From Persicaria tinctoria (Eukaryota > Streptophyta > Magnoliopsida > Caryophyllales > Polygonaceae): a stretch of 64,000 nt of DNA. The translations under genes and the position numbers were made by a program. Positions 53,470 through 64,000 of this stretch are shown here, one piece after another; the first letter of the stretch is position 1, and each line of letters opens with the position of its first letter. The stretch spans positions 88,494,627-88,558,626 of the forward strand of contig JBANSL010000004.1 of assembly GCA_037127255.1 (NCBI GenBank), read 5' to 3'. The notes under the pieces are model-generated. The model was not told where the DNA came from and made no database searches. It worked only from the letters and a program-made list of their open reading frames with translations.

Positions 53470-54424
53470 ACTCACGTATAAACACCGCCCTCTTCTAGAA
53501 CTCTACCCACAGAGGCCACAGCATAAGAAGAAACAGAAAAGAAAGTGGCCATGGCGGTTCCGTACGGTCACTCCTAATACCAAACGCCAAATCCCTGCTT
53601 TTTCGCCGTTTTCGAAGCTCTCACCGTCGCTGCCTCCTCCTCCTCCCTCCCACCTCTCTCCTGTATGTGGAATTTTATATTCGGAGCTGTTTTTCTCTTC
53701 TTTTTATCAGTGATTCTTTTTTTTTTTAAGGTTTAATCTGTGCTTGATGATGGTTTTTCATGATTATCTTTTCTCGTTCTCTGTTTACGATGCTGATTTT
53801 CGCGATTATGGACCAAAAGCTGTTGCTCTTTTGTCAAGTCGCTCTTGATTTTAGCCCCGGCTTCAGCGAGTTTTCGCCGGGAAAATGTGCGAGGATTTTT
53901 TAGGTGTTTTGTGCTTCTTGCTGTTGCTCTGTGTTCAGTGATGATTAAGCCTGGAGAGTCGATTTAGGCCTTTTCACGATTATCTGCGTTTTGTTTTTGG
54001 CGATCAGTTTTCGTAGTTTGACTTCCATTGACTGGGTTCAGCTCTTGTTTTTCCTACCCGAGGGTTTTGAACCTTTGATTTTCTAGGGTAAGGAGAAATC
54101 TGTCAGTTTGTCGCCGTTGTTGTCGTCTCAAATAGGGTGTTGCTTGTAAGTGGTTCTGGTAAAGCATCGCTGTATTAGACCAAAAAGCAGGTTTGAGTTG
54201 AGCTTGGACCTTTTACATTTAGCTTAATTTCACAAAGTATTCAACAACACAAGTCCCCTGTTTGGCCAAGCTTAGGCACCTAATCCTAGACTTTATGACT
54301 ATACCTTCATTGTGAGGCTTCGTTTATTTTCTCATGGTGATATAGAATGTGTATACTTGCTGAATGGGTTTGACATGGGTGCCATTGAATATGCAGCATT
54401 ACAAGTTTGCAAGGGACTATTTGA
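53470..54424 (+). promoter_or_regulatory. Promoter and 5' leader of the SEUSS-like gene
   Basis: A TATA-like cgtataaac occurs at about 53476, followed by a CT-rich leader (tcctcctcctccctccc at 53637). A probable leader intron ends at the acceptor atatgcag (54398). The codon just before the start ATG is TGA, so the start cannot extend upstream in this exon. Confidence 0.5.
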
Positions 54425-57400
54425 ATGGATTTTGAGGCATATTTGGGTTCCAACTATCAGTTACCAACTCAAGTGGCTGGGGATATTATGCATCCTACAA
54501 GTTCAGATATCTTGTTCCGAGATGGCATGTTGTCACCTACTGTAGTTGCCTCCCATATGGATTCTTCTTTTGGATATCCGTCACATTCTTCTGGAGTTTT
54601 GATTAATAGCCCTTACTTCGAAGCAAGCATGGCGACAAATGCCATTATTGCCGGTTATCGTTCTGCTCCTCCTGTCACCGATGGTTCTTATTGGGGTAGC
54701 AGCAGTTTGAACTTACCATCTTCTTCCTTGGCAGCCAACAGTTTGAGGGGTTCTAGTTCTTTGTGTTTAGATCATTTACTTGCCCCTCAGCAACTATCAC
54801 AAGCAGTTCAGTGCCAATCAGAACAGCGTAAAAGGCAACAAGAACAGTTCAGTATTATAAGCCCAATGGCCCAATCAATGTTACAGGCAAATCATTTTAC
54901 AGCTCCTTCAATGAAATTTGATTACGCAGCTCAAGTGCAGAAGAAACCTAGATTGGAGTTCAACAAGGACGACCTTTTACTCCAATATATGATACAGCAA
55001 CTTCTGTTGAGTGAGAGCTCCAAGCAGTATACAAGTAATGACCTGAAGCTAGCTGCATCACACAGGGAATACCAAGTGCTGAATGCAATGCAGAAAGAGA
55101 CCACTCCATCCCGCCCAAAACCTGTAGAGGCTCATTGTCAGCAGTTAGCGACCCAGCGTCCATTGACAAACTGCCAGAAACGAGGGCCTGAGCATCATGT
55201 GTCCCAGACACCTGTCATTAATGGAAGTACCTGTGCTGCTCGAGTAATGCAATATTTACAGCATCAAAGAGATCGTCCAAAGGTAATGCCTCGTCATTCT
55301 TTGTGGATTGTTCAATACTGTATTATATTGTAATTTTAGTACAGTTAACAAATTGGACATCTTCTCATCTTTGATTTCTATCTGATCAATATCCCAGAAA
55401 TAATCATATATTTTTGCTTGGTTAATGGCTATCTGGTGTGATTTTCCTGGTCTTAAACTCATAGCAAAATAGCATAGCCTACTGGAGGAAGTTTGTGGCA
55501 GAATACTTTGCTTCTGATGCCAGGAAAAGATGTTGCTTCTCCAATTATGATCATGTGGGGCAAGGGGCCTTCTCCCAGGCTGTTTTGGTGAGTTTCATGC
55601 TATTAGCATAGGTTTCGATGTCTGATGCAGTACCATGAATGCTAATTTCTCATGTTTTGAGTTCAACACTGTTAATTTTTTCGCTTCTGAGCACCATGAA
55701 GACACTATACACGTGAAATTTAGCTGCTAGGAGCTGTTGGATAAAATGCCAAACTTCTTGTGTCTTCTTTGGTAATCTGCAATGTTACATTTGAAATTAT
55801 GTACAAACTTGATTATAAATGCCTTTTTCCTCTTTTGGACATCCAGCTTTTCAATATCTCATTTTTTCTTTGATGTTATTCCCCAGGATAATTGGAATTG
55901 TGATATTTGTGGAACCAAATCTGGAAGAGGCTTTGGTAAGATACCTTATTTTTCAGCATCTGATTGTCTTGGTCAAATATTTCTCTATGATAATGCATCA
56001 TATGCAATTTCTGTTCTGTTGAAGAATCTCTCTGAAGTAACTTTGTTAATGAAATCCCCCCCCCCCCCCCCCCCCCCCCCCCAACACACACACACACAAG
56101 TATCTCATTGGTACAAGTTAGATAGGAGTGTTTAAGTTAGTTTTCCGAGAATAACTGTAATGTTTTTTCTAATATGGTATTTGCTTGGTAGAGGTGACAT
56201 ATGAAGTTCTCCCAAGGCTGTTCCAAGTGAATTTGGAAGGCGGTATGATTGACGAACTGTTATATATTGATTTCCCCTGTGAGAGCAAGTTGTCATCGGG
56301 ATGCATGATGCTGCAGTACACAAAAGCAGTCCAGGAGACAGTTTACAAACATTCTCGTGCTATTCATGAAGGGCAACTCCGTGTAACTTTTACGAAGGAG
56401 TTAAAGGTGAAAAACTATCTAACTCATGTATGTTTGTCCCTGCTGGAGCTTCAGGTGCTGTTTTAATTGATTGAAACTGACCTTTAGTGCTTGTCCTTGC
56501 AATAGATAATGTTATGGGAATTTTGTGTCAGGCATCACGAGGAGTTTGTTCCTCGCAGATTGATTGCACCACAGGTATCATTTAAAAAAAAACTTTTTTT
56601 TTGGACTTTATAATAGTCTCTTGATTTATCATTGGTATCCACCTCCACTGCTATTTCTAATTTTGAGAGTTATATGGAAATCCGACTTTTTTTTAATCAC
56701 TTGTCTGGATAAAACGTTGCTCTAAACGATACAAAAAAATAATAATTGCTTGTTTGTTTTTATAATTTATCATCTGCATATAAGCATATTACTTGCTAGT
56801 CCTGAATCTCTTATTTTGAAATTTTGTGTCATATAATGAAGCCTCATTCCCTTTTTGCAGGTGAATCAATTGATTCAGGCTGCTAAGAACTATCAAGATA
56901 ATATTGAGCCAAACAAATCTAATGGAGGACGCAGATATGATTTGCAAGCAACCAACAACAGGTAACACCTTAGATTTAATGATAATTAGGTGCCAATGGT
57001 CCAAGCTGCTTTGAGTTTAGGATTTTTAGTTTATCACTTCCTTCTCAGGTTTTGAAGCAAAATATGCTCTTTTGGTTCTATGGGAAATTGGGAATGTCAT
57101 GCAAGTGATTTGAAGGCAGCCATCCTTTTTTTCTCCTTTTTTTTTACCATTTCCCTCTGTATGCAGGTTTTTAAAAGCAGGAGGGCAGCTTGCAAAAACT
57201 CTGGACTCACAGATTGTTAGCGACTGTGGATTCTCCAAACAGCTTGTGCGCTTTTTGCAAGTATGTTGTTGATCAAACATCACAATTCATTTGTTTTTTG
57301 CACATTTTGAGGGATTCCATTTTTCTTCTATTCTTTGCTCAAAAGCCTCTTCTTTTCAATCCTTCAACAGATAGGCGATGTCTTCAATTGTATGAAGGAC

Positions 57401-58433
57401 TTGATGACATATAGCCTTGAGAACAATCTCAGTCCAATCGGTAAACTTTCTTCACTCTTACAAGGCTTTAACTACTATGACCATCATACCTGAACAACGT
57501 TCCTCAACTTCTAGATAATACCATGGACTAGTAACTGATAGTTTAAATTAAAACTTTTAAATTGTAGAGAGCTTGAATAGATATGCTCAAGAAACGAAGT
57601 CCAAGCGAAAGCAGATGGATGAGAGAGCGACCCATACCCATCACAATGCTCAATCTTTCTGTTCTACTGGAAACAAGCTTATGCTGACGAGTTCAGTTCC
57701 TGTCCAAAATCCATTTGATGAATCTATCGTACCTAATGCTGGAGTTGAAGCCAATGAGGGCCGTGAAGCATGGAGCTCTACTGCAGAGAAAAGCTACTAC
57801 CAGAAACTTCTAATGGACAATGCAAAATCTAATGGGATCTCCTCAAAGAACTGTTCTTCCAATGTTCAAGCGAGCGGAAATCCTCTAGACTCCACTACAT
57901 GGACTTCTTGCCAAAAACTCCTATCAGGGAACTCTATGAATTCATGTACAAGCATGATGGTGAAACCGGGCCCCTCTTGGTACGAAGCAGCGCCTTCTTC
58001 AGCAAGTAAATCCATAACTCAACCCGCGAGCTCAAATGCAAATCTGTCAACCATCTCCTTCACTCAGGGAGACCAGGATACCAGAAAGTATGTTTTGCAG
58101 AAACTACTGATGGAGAAGGTCTTCAACAGTAGAGCAACACAGGGGCCCCAACCGCCAACACCACAATTTCCGCTAACCAGCGGTGTAAAAGGAAGGAATG
58201 AAGCCATGCCCAGGGCCAGTGGTGGGTCACAGAGGAAGTGTGTGACCAATCGCGCACCCACTAAGGAGCCCAAATCTTCTTCAACCCGTACTCAGTCATC
58301 CAGTATGATCAACAGAGGCAAGTCGCCATTGACGTTCAAAGGGCCAATCAAGACAGAAGCAGATGTGCCGGAGGAACATCGCATGCCATTGCTTCGTGGA
58401 GTGAAGGTTAAGAAAGAGGGTTTCCATAGCTGA
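54425..58433 (+). CDS. SEUSS-like transcriptional co-repressor adaptor
   Basis: Exons 54425-55282, 55465-55587, 55887-55935, 56192-56406, 56506-56574, 56861-56961, 57167-57260, 57371-57440, 57568-58433, all with GT-AG introns. About 814 residues. SEUSS-like (SLK) proteins are LIM-domain-binding family adaptors that bridge DNA-binding factors and LEUNIG co-repressors in the nucleus. The N-terminal third has VQKKPRLEF, a typical SLK phrase. The LDB domain (about residues 270-565) reads AARVMQYLQHQRDRPK, NSIAYWRKFVAEYF, NWNCDICGTKSGRGF, EVLPRLFQVNLEGGMIDELL, LWEFCVRHHEEFVPRRL, APQVNQLIQAAK and FSKQLVRFLQIGDVFNCMKDL. The C-terminal tail is Ser/Asn/Lys-rich and unlike SEUSS. The protein lacks the long Gln runs of SEU/SLK2, so it is a diverged member. 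Exon 1 is long. The intron at 55936-56191 holds C27 plus (CA)n. Confidence 0.9.
56056..56099 (+). repeat. C27 homopolymer and (CA)n in SEUSS-like intron 3
   Basis: Twenty-seven C in a row followed by acacacacacacaca. It lies in the intron between the exons ending 55935 and starting 56192. Length may be assembly-sensitive. Confidence 0.85.
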
Positions 58434-58986
58434 AAACGACAACCGGTTGGAGTTTTTGTCTAGACGGATATGGTAGAATAGTACTTTTGCACACAAAATA
58501 GGGAGTGGGAAACTATAGAGCAGCTTTTGGAAGCTGAAAAACCTCAACTTTAATAGCATACCAAAGAAACAACAAACAATGGTTGGGTGAAACTGAATGT
58601 GGTACTGTTTTTTGCTGGTTACTGCAGATGGTTCTTGTGTAAATTGTGTTGTTCTGAAAAGGTCTTTATATTTCAACCTTGTCTATAACTCATTTCTTGA
58701 ATGATCTCAGCTTACAACCCAACGTTTAATAGCTCCACAAGTCACACAATACAACAAAATGGATATGGGATCATTGATTTACACATACAAAGTGAATAAT
58801 GTACACTTCTCTTGTCATATCTCCCCACATATCACTTAACCACAAAAGAACAAGCATGAGATCAAAGCCCTAAAACCGGCATGCGGTTTCGCTTTCTTCA
58901 TGCTCATTCCCTACCTATACATACTGCATACTCCATCAAACCTCCTAACCCTAAAAAAAGAGGAGGATGAAAGCTAACCGAAGCTC
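58434..58986. other. Convergent 3' regions
   Basis: The 3' ends of the SEUSS-like gene (plus) and the F-box/PP2 gene (minus) meet here, within 553 bp between stop codons. No further gene is seen. Confidence 0.5.
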
Positions 58987-60739
58987 TTAGCCTCCTCTAG
59001 GGCATATCATTACAGAGTCCAAGCAGAGACCGCCTTTCGTGTGTGTGCAGTCTATTTGTGCCATGGAGAACTTGAGCTTCATTGGCTTGCTCGGGTTCTC
59101 CACCACAAAGTCACCAACATGGTAGCGTACCCACTTCCCGCGCTCTTCCAGAAAGCGCTGGGAGACTGCTCGCTGGCCATCGGACGTGGTGAGTTGGAAC
59201 TGTACGGGTTTTTTCTCCCATCCATGAATATTCTCGGCATTGCAGTGCTTTAGGCCGAACCTCTTGACTGTCCGCCCTAGCTGAACCCAGAAGTATATGC
59301 TATAGGCCCCCACTGGGAAGGGGAAATCTACCTCGCCGTTGATCTCAAGCCACCAGATTTGTTGGAGGTACGCTACGGTGGAGAATCTGCATCCAAGAGG
59401 AAGTGGAAGTTTAATAACAATCTTAGGTTCAAGACCCCGTTTCTTGGTGTTTCGTTGATGCCATAACACATTTATTGAAAGCAACATATAAAATGATGAA
59501 CACAAACTAGAAATACAGCTATAGAATAAGTCAAAGTCTGATCAAAGATGAAAATAAGATACACAACAACTCCAGTATAATTCTAGGAAGTTTGACTATC
59601 CATGGTTTGAATGATGTCACACAGAAATAGATACACAACAAAATGGACAAGGTGAAACATCAATTCCAGCTAAGTTACAGAAATTTTACACAGGATAAGT
59701 TTATCCGAGTTTCTCCGGGAAATGGAAATAGGTAAACATTTAGAATCGAATTCAGTTGAACCCTAAAATGTTGTAGTATTGTGTTTTCTAAGTTCTTATA
59801 GTTTAAGCATTCAAACATCATCCAAAATAGAGAGCAAATTGATGCACAGACAATCAATAAGCAAGAAAGAGAGGTACAAAACTCACAGCAAATTGAAACA
59901 CAGAAGAAGCAATAAGCCAAGACAGAGAGGTCAAAGATGCAGAGATGGAAGACAAAGCTCCAACAGCAAACCTCCATGTGGAGGATTTCGGCAAGGAAAT
60001 GCCCCCAAACCAGTTGGAATTGAGATAATATTAATCTGAAATGTATGGGGAGCCAAAACTCCATTGATTACAAAATTTTAAATCACAAGTAAGGTTATCA
60101 ATAATCTCACCTTGATTCATCAGAAGGTAAAAGGTTCCAGTATCTTCTGTCATCTATCCCGGTTATGGTTAGCCCCTTGGCTGAAATCTCCATGCTCATT
60201 CCTCCTGTGTTCTTGTCCAGCCACACTCTCTGCATCCAAATTCAGGAAACCATCAATTGAAAAACAGCTCACACAAATATAAAACAACAATTAGGGAAGA
60301 AAAAAAAATTGCAGTAACTTTAATTTCCCCCAAACTGAAAATAAGAGTTTCCCGGGAGAAATTCCACCTAACTTTACAAATTTCAAGATTCAATTCAACT
60401 TTACAAATTTAAGACAATTACCTTAGTTCCTCCATCAATGGAGTTAGTCCTACACAGCCGCGCATAAATATCCTTCTTACACAATCCAACAGGCATTTCG
60501 TCGAACACCTTGTCTACCAAAGCCCGATAATTGGACGGCAGCTTCGACTCCCACACGAAATCAGCCGAGGACGCCCCTCGGAACGCCCTGTTGACTCTCG
60601 CCAGCCTACAGATGTCTCTCGGCTCCAAATACATCAAAACGGCCGCCGCGCATCCCTCCGGCAAATCGCCTAGCCCCGCCGGCGCCGGACCGGCCGAATC
60701 TTCTCGAATCGCCGAAGATCCGGAACCCATCGACCACAC
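58987..60739 (-). CDS. F-box protein with PP2 (phloem lectin-like) domain
   Basis: Three exons on the minus strand: 60739-60422, 60229-60111, 59386-58987, all with GT-AG introns, giving about 278 residues. The F-box near residues 25-70 reads LGDLPEGCAAAVLMYLEPRDICRLARVNRAFR, with SADFVWESKLP after it. The PP2 domain follows: RVWLDKNTGGMSMEISAKGL, YWNLLPS, VAYLQQIWWLEINGEVDF, YSIYFWVQLGR, and KPMKLKFSMAQIDCTHTKGG at the end. This is the F-box PP2-A13/A12 type. The F-box should bind SKP1 in an SCF ubiquitin ligase, and the PP2 part may bind glycans or a substrate. The start could also be the Met at 60730. It is convergent with the SEUSS-like gene. The second intron (59387-60110) is 724 bases. 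Confidence 0.92.
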
Positions 60740-61400
60740 AGGGATAGCAAATCAGGGAGAAATCAGAGAAATTGGTGAATCTTGTTTGCTGATTGGTGGA
60801 ATTTCGATCGGATTCAACTCAGGATCGATCAGCCACCGAACTTCGTCGGTTTCCAGAGAGGAAGAGGAAGAAAGGGAGATTACAGAAAATGGCGCTCGTT
60901 GGATTTTTATTTTTATTTTCCTCTTTTTTCGGTGGCTCTTATTTTAAATGGAGAAATTTATATAAGGAAAAAGAAATCCAAGAAAATAAGGTGAGGAAAA
61001 TGATGATGACGAAGAACTTAGGTGTGTGTGTGTTGATGTTCTTTGAGGAAAATGATTTTTTTTTTTTTTTGTATTTAATGGAAATTTTTAAGAGGATATA
61101 TATTGGGAATTTATTATGACAACTGTAAGGTGGGTGGTTGGAAATTTCTTCTTTTTTTTTGGATATGTCAAATTGCATATAGTGATCTATGCGTCGGAAA
61201 TGAGTGGGTATTTTATTTTTTTAAGTTGTATAAATCATGGTTTTGTTTCTACATTTTATTTTATTTTTGTGGGTGGGGATTGATCATTGGTTTTGTTTAT
61301 ACTCGATCTAAAGTTGGTTAGTTGATTAATATGAAATTGGTTAAAAAAAAATAGATTGCCATTAAGATTTGTGGACCTTTTTTTTTTTATAATTGATGAT
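60740..61400 (-). promoter_or_regulatory. Upstream region of the F-box/PP2 gene
   Basis: Leader and promoter region read on the minus strand, with purine-rich gaggaagaggaagaaaggg on the plus strand at 60860. No TATA box is convincing. The far part is AT-rich. Confidence 0.35.
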
Positions 61401-61401
61401 A

Positions 61402-61614
61402 CTCTTTTTGTCGGACATTCATTATTTTACATGATTTTAAAAATAATATAAAATATTAATCTTTTTATTAAGTTTTTAATGTAATTCCATATTTATTACT
61501 AATTGTTATAAAATTGTCTATAAAAAAATTAATATCTTTTTAGACGGAGAGTTTTTTATCCTTTTTAAAAGTACGTTAAAAAGTTAAATGACATAAATTA
61601 TGAGACGGAGAGAG
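61402..61614. mobile_element. Stowaway-type MITE
   Basis: Ends CTCTTTTTGTCGGACATTCA and its right counterpart ATTATGAGACGGAGAGAG, flanked by TA at 61400-61401 and 61615-61616. Arms are diverged. Confidence 0.6.
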
Positions 61615-61616
61615 TA

Positions 61617-61700
61617 GTTTTTTTTTTTGAAAAAGTATGAATTCGAAATCAAGCAAGCCTGATTCTCGAGAGGCCGACGAATCGACATGCAGAAATCGTC
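61617..61700 (-). mobile_element. 5'-truncated retroposon 3' end
   Basis: On the minus strand: cgtcggcctctcgagaatcagg, then gatttcgaattcatac, then an A run. It matches the 3' end of the element at 61840-63198. Only about 70 bp plus tail. No TSD is clear; the insertion abuts the MITE. Confidence 0.5.
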
Positions 61701-62458
61701 TAAACATATAATAAGATTTAGAGATCAAATTTTAGTTGTTGAAAAAAATATTCTTTTATCATAATATTTAGATGTTTATAAACAATTTTTTTTATCAACG
61801 CCTTATTGTTAAAATATACTCCCATTTTTTAACAATTCTTTTTTTTTTTTGATTAGGTAAAAATTCGAAGGTCAGACAGACCTGACTCATCGAGAGGCCG
61901 ACAAAGTCGGCAGACGGCGAACCGTCAAACATACAACCTAAAAGTACAGAAATACAAATAATAAGCGAAAAGAAACAAGCAGAAATAAACTCTACATCAA
62001 GACGACCCTAAAAGACCAACTCCAAGAAGGTTGAGGAAGCTGCCGAAGAACGAAACCAAGCACCACCGAAAGTGGCACCGCGGGCCAGCGGTACAGCAGG
62101 ACTTTATCTCCTGTGGGTAGTGCAGACGAACTCCGAGGACACTCGATCCCGGATACGGAGTCGCCCTGAGCGCACCACCACGACCCCAGTCAGTCCCGAC
62201 TCCAGACTCCACAACCCCAACCAAGCAGAAGATCTCCTAGAAGCATCGGAAGCAGAGCCGCAAGCTGCTCGGCCAAAACGCCTACAAGATTTCACCTACA
62301 AGAATATCATCAAGCCCTATCGGAATTTAATCAAACCTTTCGGGATTTCACCTACAATGAGGTGGGCTTATTCACAAAAATAAATCCACCCATTTTTAGT
62401 TAAGTTTAATTAATATATACTGTATAAGATTTTTTTTTTTATTGATTGGAGCATAGAA

Positions 62459-62499
62459 CTTGGCGTGCAAGGACAGTACATCCAATCTTGCACGCCAAG
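62459..62499. repeat. Perfect 13-bp inverted repeat
   Basis: CTTGGCGTGCAAG at 62459-62471 and CTTGCACGCCAAG at 62487-62499 with a 15-base spacer. It follows a T run at 62430-62440 inside retroposon copy 3. Confidence 0.85.
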
Positions 62500-62999
62500 G
62501 CCAGACCCCAAGCAAACTCAACGGAGGTCGGAGGGAGATGGACCTCGCCATGGACTATCGGAGAAGACGACAACCAATGTCGCCGGCGATGCCACGTAGC
62601 CCAGGCGAAAAGTTAAGTAGCCCCCGGCCACCAAAGAACACGAGCGACTACGGATAGCCACTGCGTCTAGGCCGGAAGAGCGAGATACGGTGACACCGCC
62701 ACCAAGCGCTGACGGGCGGAGACGACCGGGGAGCAGGGAGAAACAACTCCTAGCGCCACCGATGTGGTTGTGGTCTAGCAAAGTCAGAATTTGTGATGCA
62801 GAGCACGTGAGCCACTCGGACCAACGCACCCCGATTTGATATCTGAGAGAAATCCGACCCAAAATTGATCAAGACCGGTGCAAATCAGGGACAAAAACCC
62901 CGAAAAAACAAAAGCCCCAACACAATTTTGGACTTCGAAAAGAATCCGAGGAAAGGAATCGGATTTAGGGTTTCGATGAATATGGACAAACGATGTTCA

Positions 63000-63097
63000 G
63001 GCCTCCAACGAGGGTGATTTTCAGGCCTCCGAAGAGGTGGTTTTTCGACCTCCGAAGAGAGTGGTTGTCATGCCTCCGAAGAGGTTGGTTATCCGGC
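63000..63097. repeat. About 24-bp tandem repeat, four units
   Basis: Units begin gcctccaacgagg, gcctccgaagagg, cctccgaagagag, gcctccgaagagg, each followed by a tggtt-type segment. They lie near the 5' end (minus sense) of retroposon copy 3. Confidence 0.75.
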
Positions 63098-63219
63098 GTA
63101 GATGATCGGCGGAGGTCGCATTCTCCGGCTCCCAAAATGGGGTTTTTTCTCAGACGCTCAAAGAGAGCTTATTGCTGCTATAGAGTTTGTCAAGAGGTCT
63201 CCCATTTTTTAACAATTCT

Positions 63220-63445
63220 AATAAAGAATGGTCATTAACAACCACCACATGTAAAGGGTATTCAATATTTCTTATTTTAATTAGAGGCTATTCACTTATT
63301 CATCACAATGGCATCTTAAAAAAGGGTAGTACTTTTTGTAAAGTGCACAATAAAGAAAATGTTGATCATGAAGTCATACTTCAATTCATCAAATATTATA
63401 TAAAAAATATGTAATTGATTGCTCACCAAGAAGTGGTAAAAATGT
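63220..63445. other. Intergenic DNA
   Basis: AT-rich, no gene or bounded repeat. Confidence 0.4.
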
Positions 63446-63451
63446 ATATTG

Positions 63452-63695
63452 TGGTTAGTCGGGGTGGCTCACTGGTGGGGAGTAAGGAGGGATGTCAGGA
63501 GGTCTCGGGTTCGATCCCTATCTCCGCATCTTTCATTGGATTAAAATTTAAGGTTTGCTTTGTTCCTTTCCAGTGGGTCGAGTTGATCGACGCAAGCCGG
63601 TTTATCTCATGCGTAGCTCTTACCGATTGGGTTACGTGCCCGGGGTTACCGGTTGGGTTACAGTATTACGTACTATTTTAATATTTTGTAGAACG
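63452..63695 (+). mobile_element. tRNA-derived SINE (probable)
   Basis: A box TGGCTCACTGGTGGGGAG and B box GGGTTCGATCCC sit about 40 bases apart, then a tRNA-unrelated body with direct repeats (accgattgggttac and accggttgggttac). The 3' end is T-rich (tattttaatattttgtag). No clear TSD. Confidence 0.5.
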
Positions 63696-63699
63696 GAAA

Positions 63700-64000
63700 A
63701 TCCCTAAAAAAGAAAAAAGAAAAAAGGCTTACACGTGTGGCTGAGTCAGCAAAAGAAACAGAGACCGCGCTTTTAATGTGGATAAGAGCTGACATGGCAT
63801 CGTCTAAAGAACAAGGGAAAAAAAACAATTTCTTAATTAATTAATTAATTTCTGGAACTTAATCCACACATTAATTTGTGAATTTGGCACATTTTGGTGG
63901 ACACACGGAAATTGCATGTTTCTTTGTTGGATTTTTTGGATGATATAAACTCTCTAATTAAACACTTCCATCGTTAATACTGCGTTATACTTTCTGTGGG
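63700..64000. other. Right edge, no gene seen
   Basis: Includes ttaattaattaattaattt at 63832-63850. No coding region is recognised before the window ends. Confidence 0.4.

Larger units (their letters stand above)
61840..63198 (-). mobile_element. Non-autonomous poly-A retroposon, copy 3
   Basis: A 21-bp perfect TSD is at 61819-61839 and 63199-63219, beginning CTCCCATTTTTTAACAA. On the minus strand the unit starts at 63198 and ends in an A run (T run at 61840-61850). Its 3' end is GGCCTCTCGATGAGTCAGG, then CTTCGAATTTTTACCTAATC before the A run, related in layout to copies 1 and 2. A GC-rich 5' half has no recognised protein. 1.36 kb, almost the size of copy 2. Confidence 0.82.

Noticed and set aside
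53165..53713. 182-codon plus-strand frame
   Set aside because: It runs from a Stowaway MITE into the SEUSS-like promoter and CT-rich leader. Low-complexity Pro/Ser content only.
62430..62440. Second poly-A tail of a nested retroposon within copy 3
   Set aside because: The T run and following inverted repeat are suggestive, but no TSD pair could be found round a nested unit.

Overview
This window looks like nuclear DNA of a flowering plant, most likely a eudicot. The evidence is spliced genes with short GT-AG introns, plant-specific proteins (a SEUSS-like co-repressor, an F-box/PP2 protein, a DTX-type MATE transporter), a plant ribosome-biogenesis promoter, and a dense load of plant transposable elements. 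I cannot name the species from the sequence. There is no sign of bacterial or organellar DNA.

Layout. 1-4000: AT-rich DNA with a decayed Helitron-like piece, a MULE-type MITE and a poly-A retroposon. 4017-4394: 5' part of a FAHD1-like gene, frameshifted and cut short. 4949-8710: an inverted pair of tRNA-shaped sequences enclosing a hAT MITE, then ggtagga minisatellite DNA and a MITE. 9140-13110: a Stowaway MITE, a hairpin-rich long-TIR element with a GC-rich core, a MULE MITE and an RTE LINE relic. 15013-16641: an intact single-exon MATE transporter. 19235-25577: a Copia element split by a hAT insertion and a three-LTR tandem TRIM, lying upstream of a lone CCCH zinc-finger exon. 27641-30002: a 5'-truncated RTE LINE. 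30117-36697: Helitron-like DNA holding a recent Copia element with a 1,421-codon ORF and apparently identical LTRs. 37000-48400: gene-poor DNA with Stowaway MITEs, Helitrons, a second poly-A retroposon, a SINE and more MITEs. 48450-60740: the gene-rich part, with RRP36, a SEUSS-like gene and, convergent to it, an F-box/PP2 gene. 61400-64000: MITE, a third poly-A retroposon and a tRNA-derived SINE.

The host genes do not form a pathway. RRP36 acts in 18S rRNA processing and has a matching telo-box/site II promoter. The SEUSS-like protein is a transcriptional co-repressor adaptor. The F-box/PP2 protein is probably an SCF ubiquitin-ligase substrate receptor. The MATE protein is a membrane exporter. 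Most of the novelty is in the mobile DNA: a tandem TRIM that seems to have moved as one unit, a hairpin-rich TIR element, a family of about 1.1-1.4 kb retroposons without reverse transcriptase, and a possible element with tRNA-shaped ends. Element boundaries were set by reading target-site duplications (TSDs) and inverted ends by eye; exon structures come from splice sites, reading frame and family knowledge.
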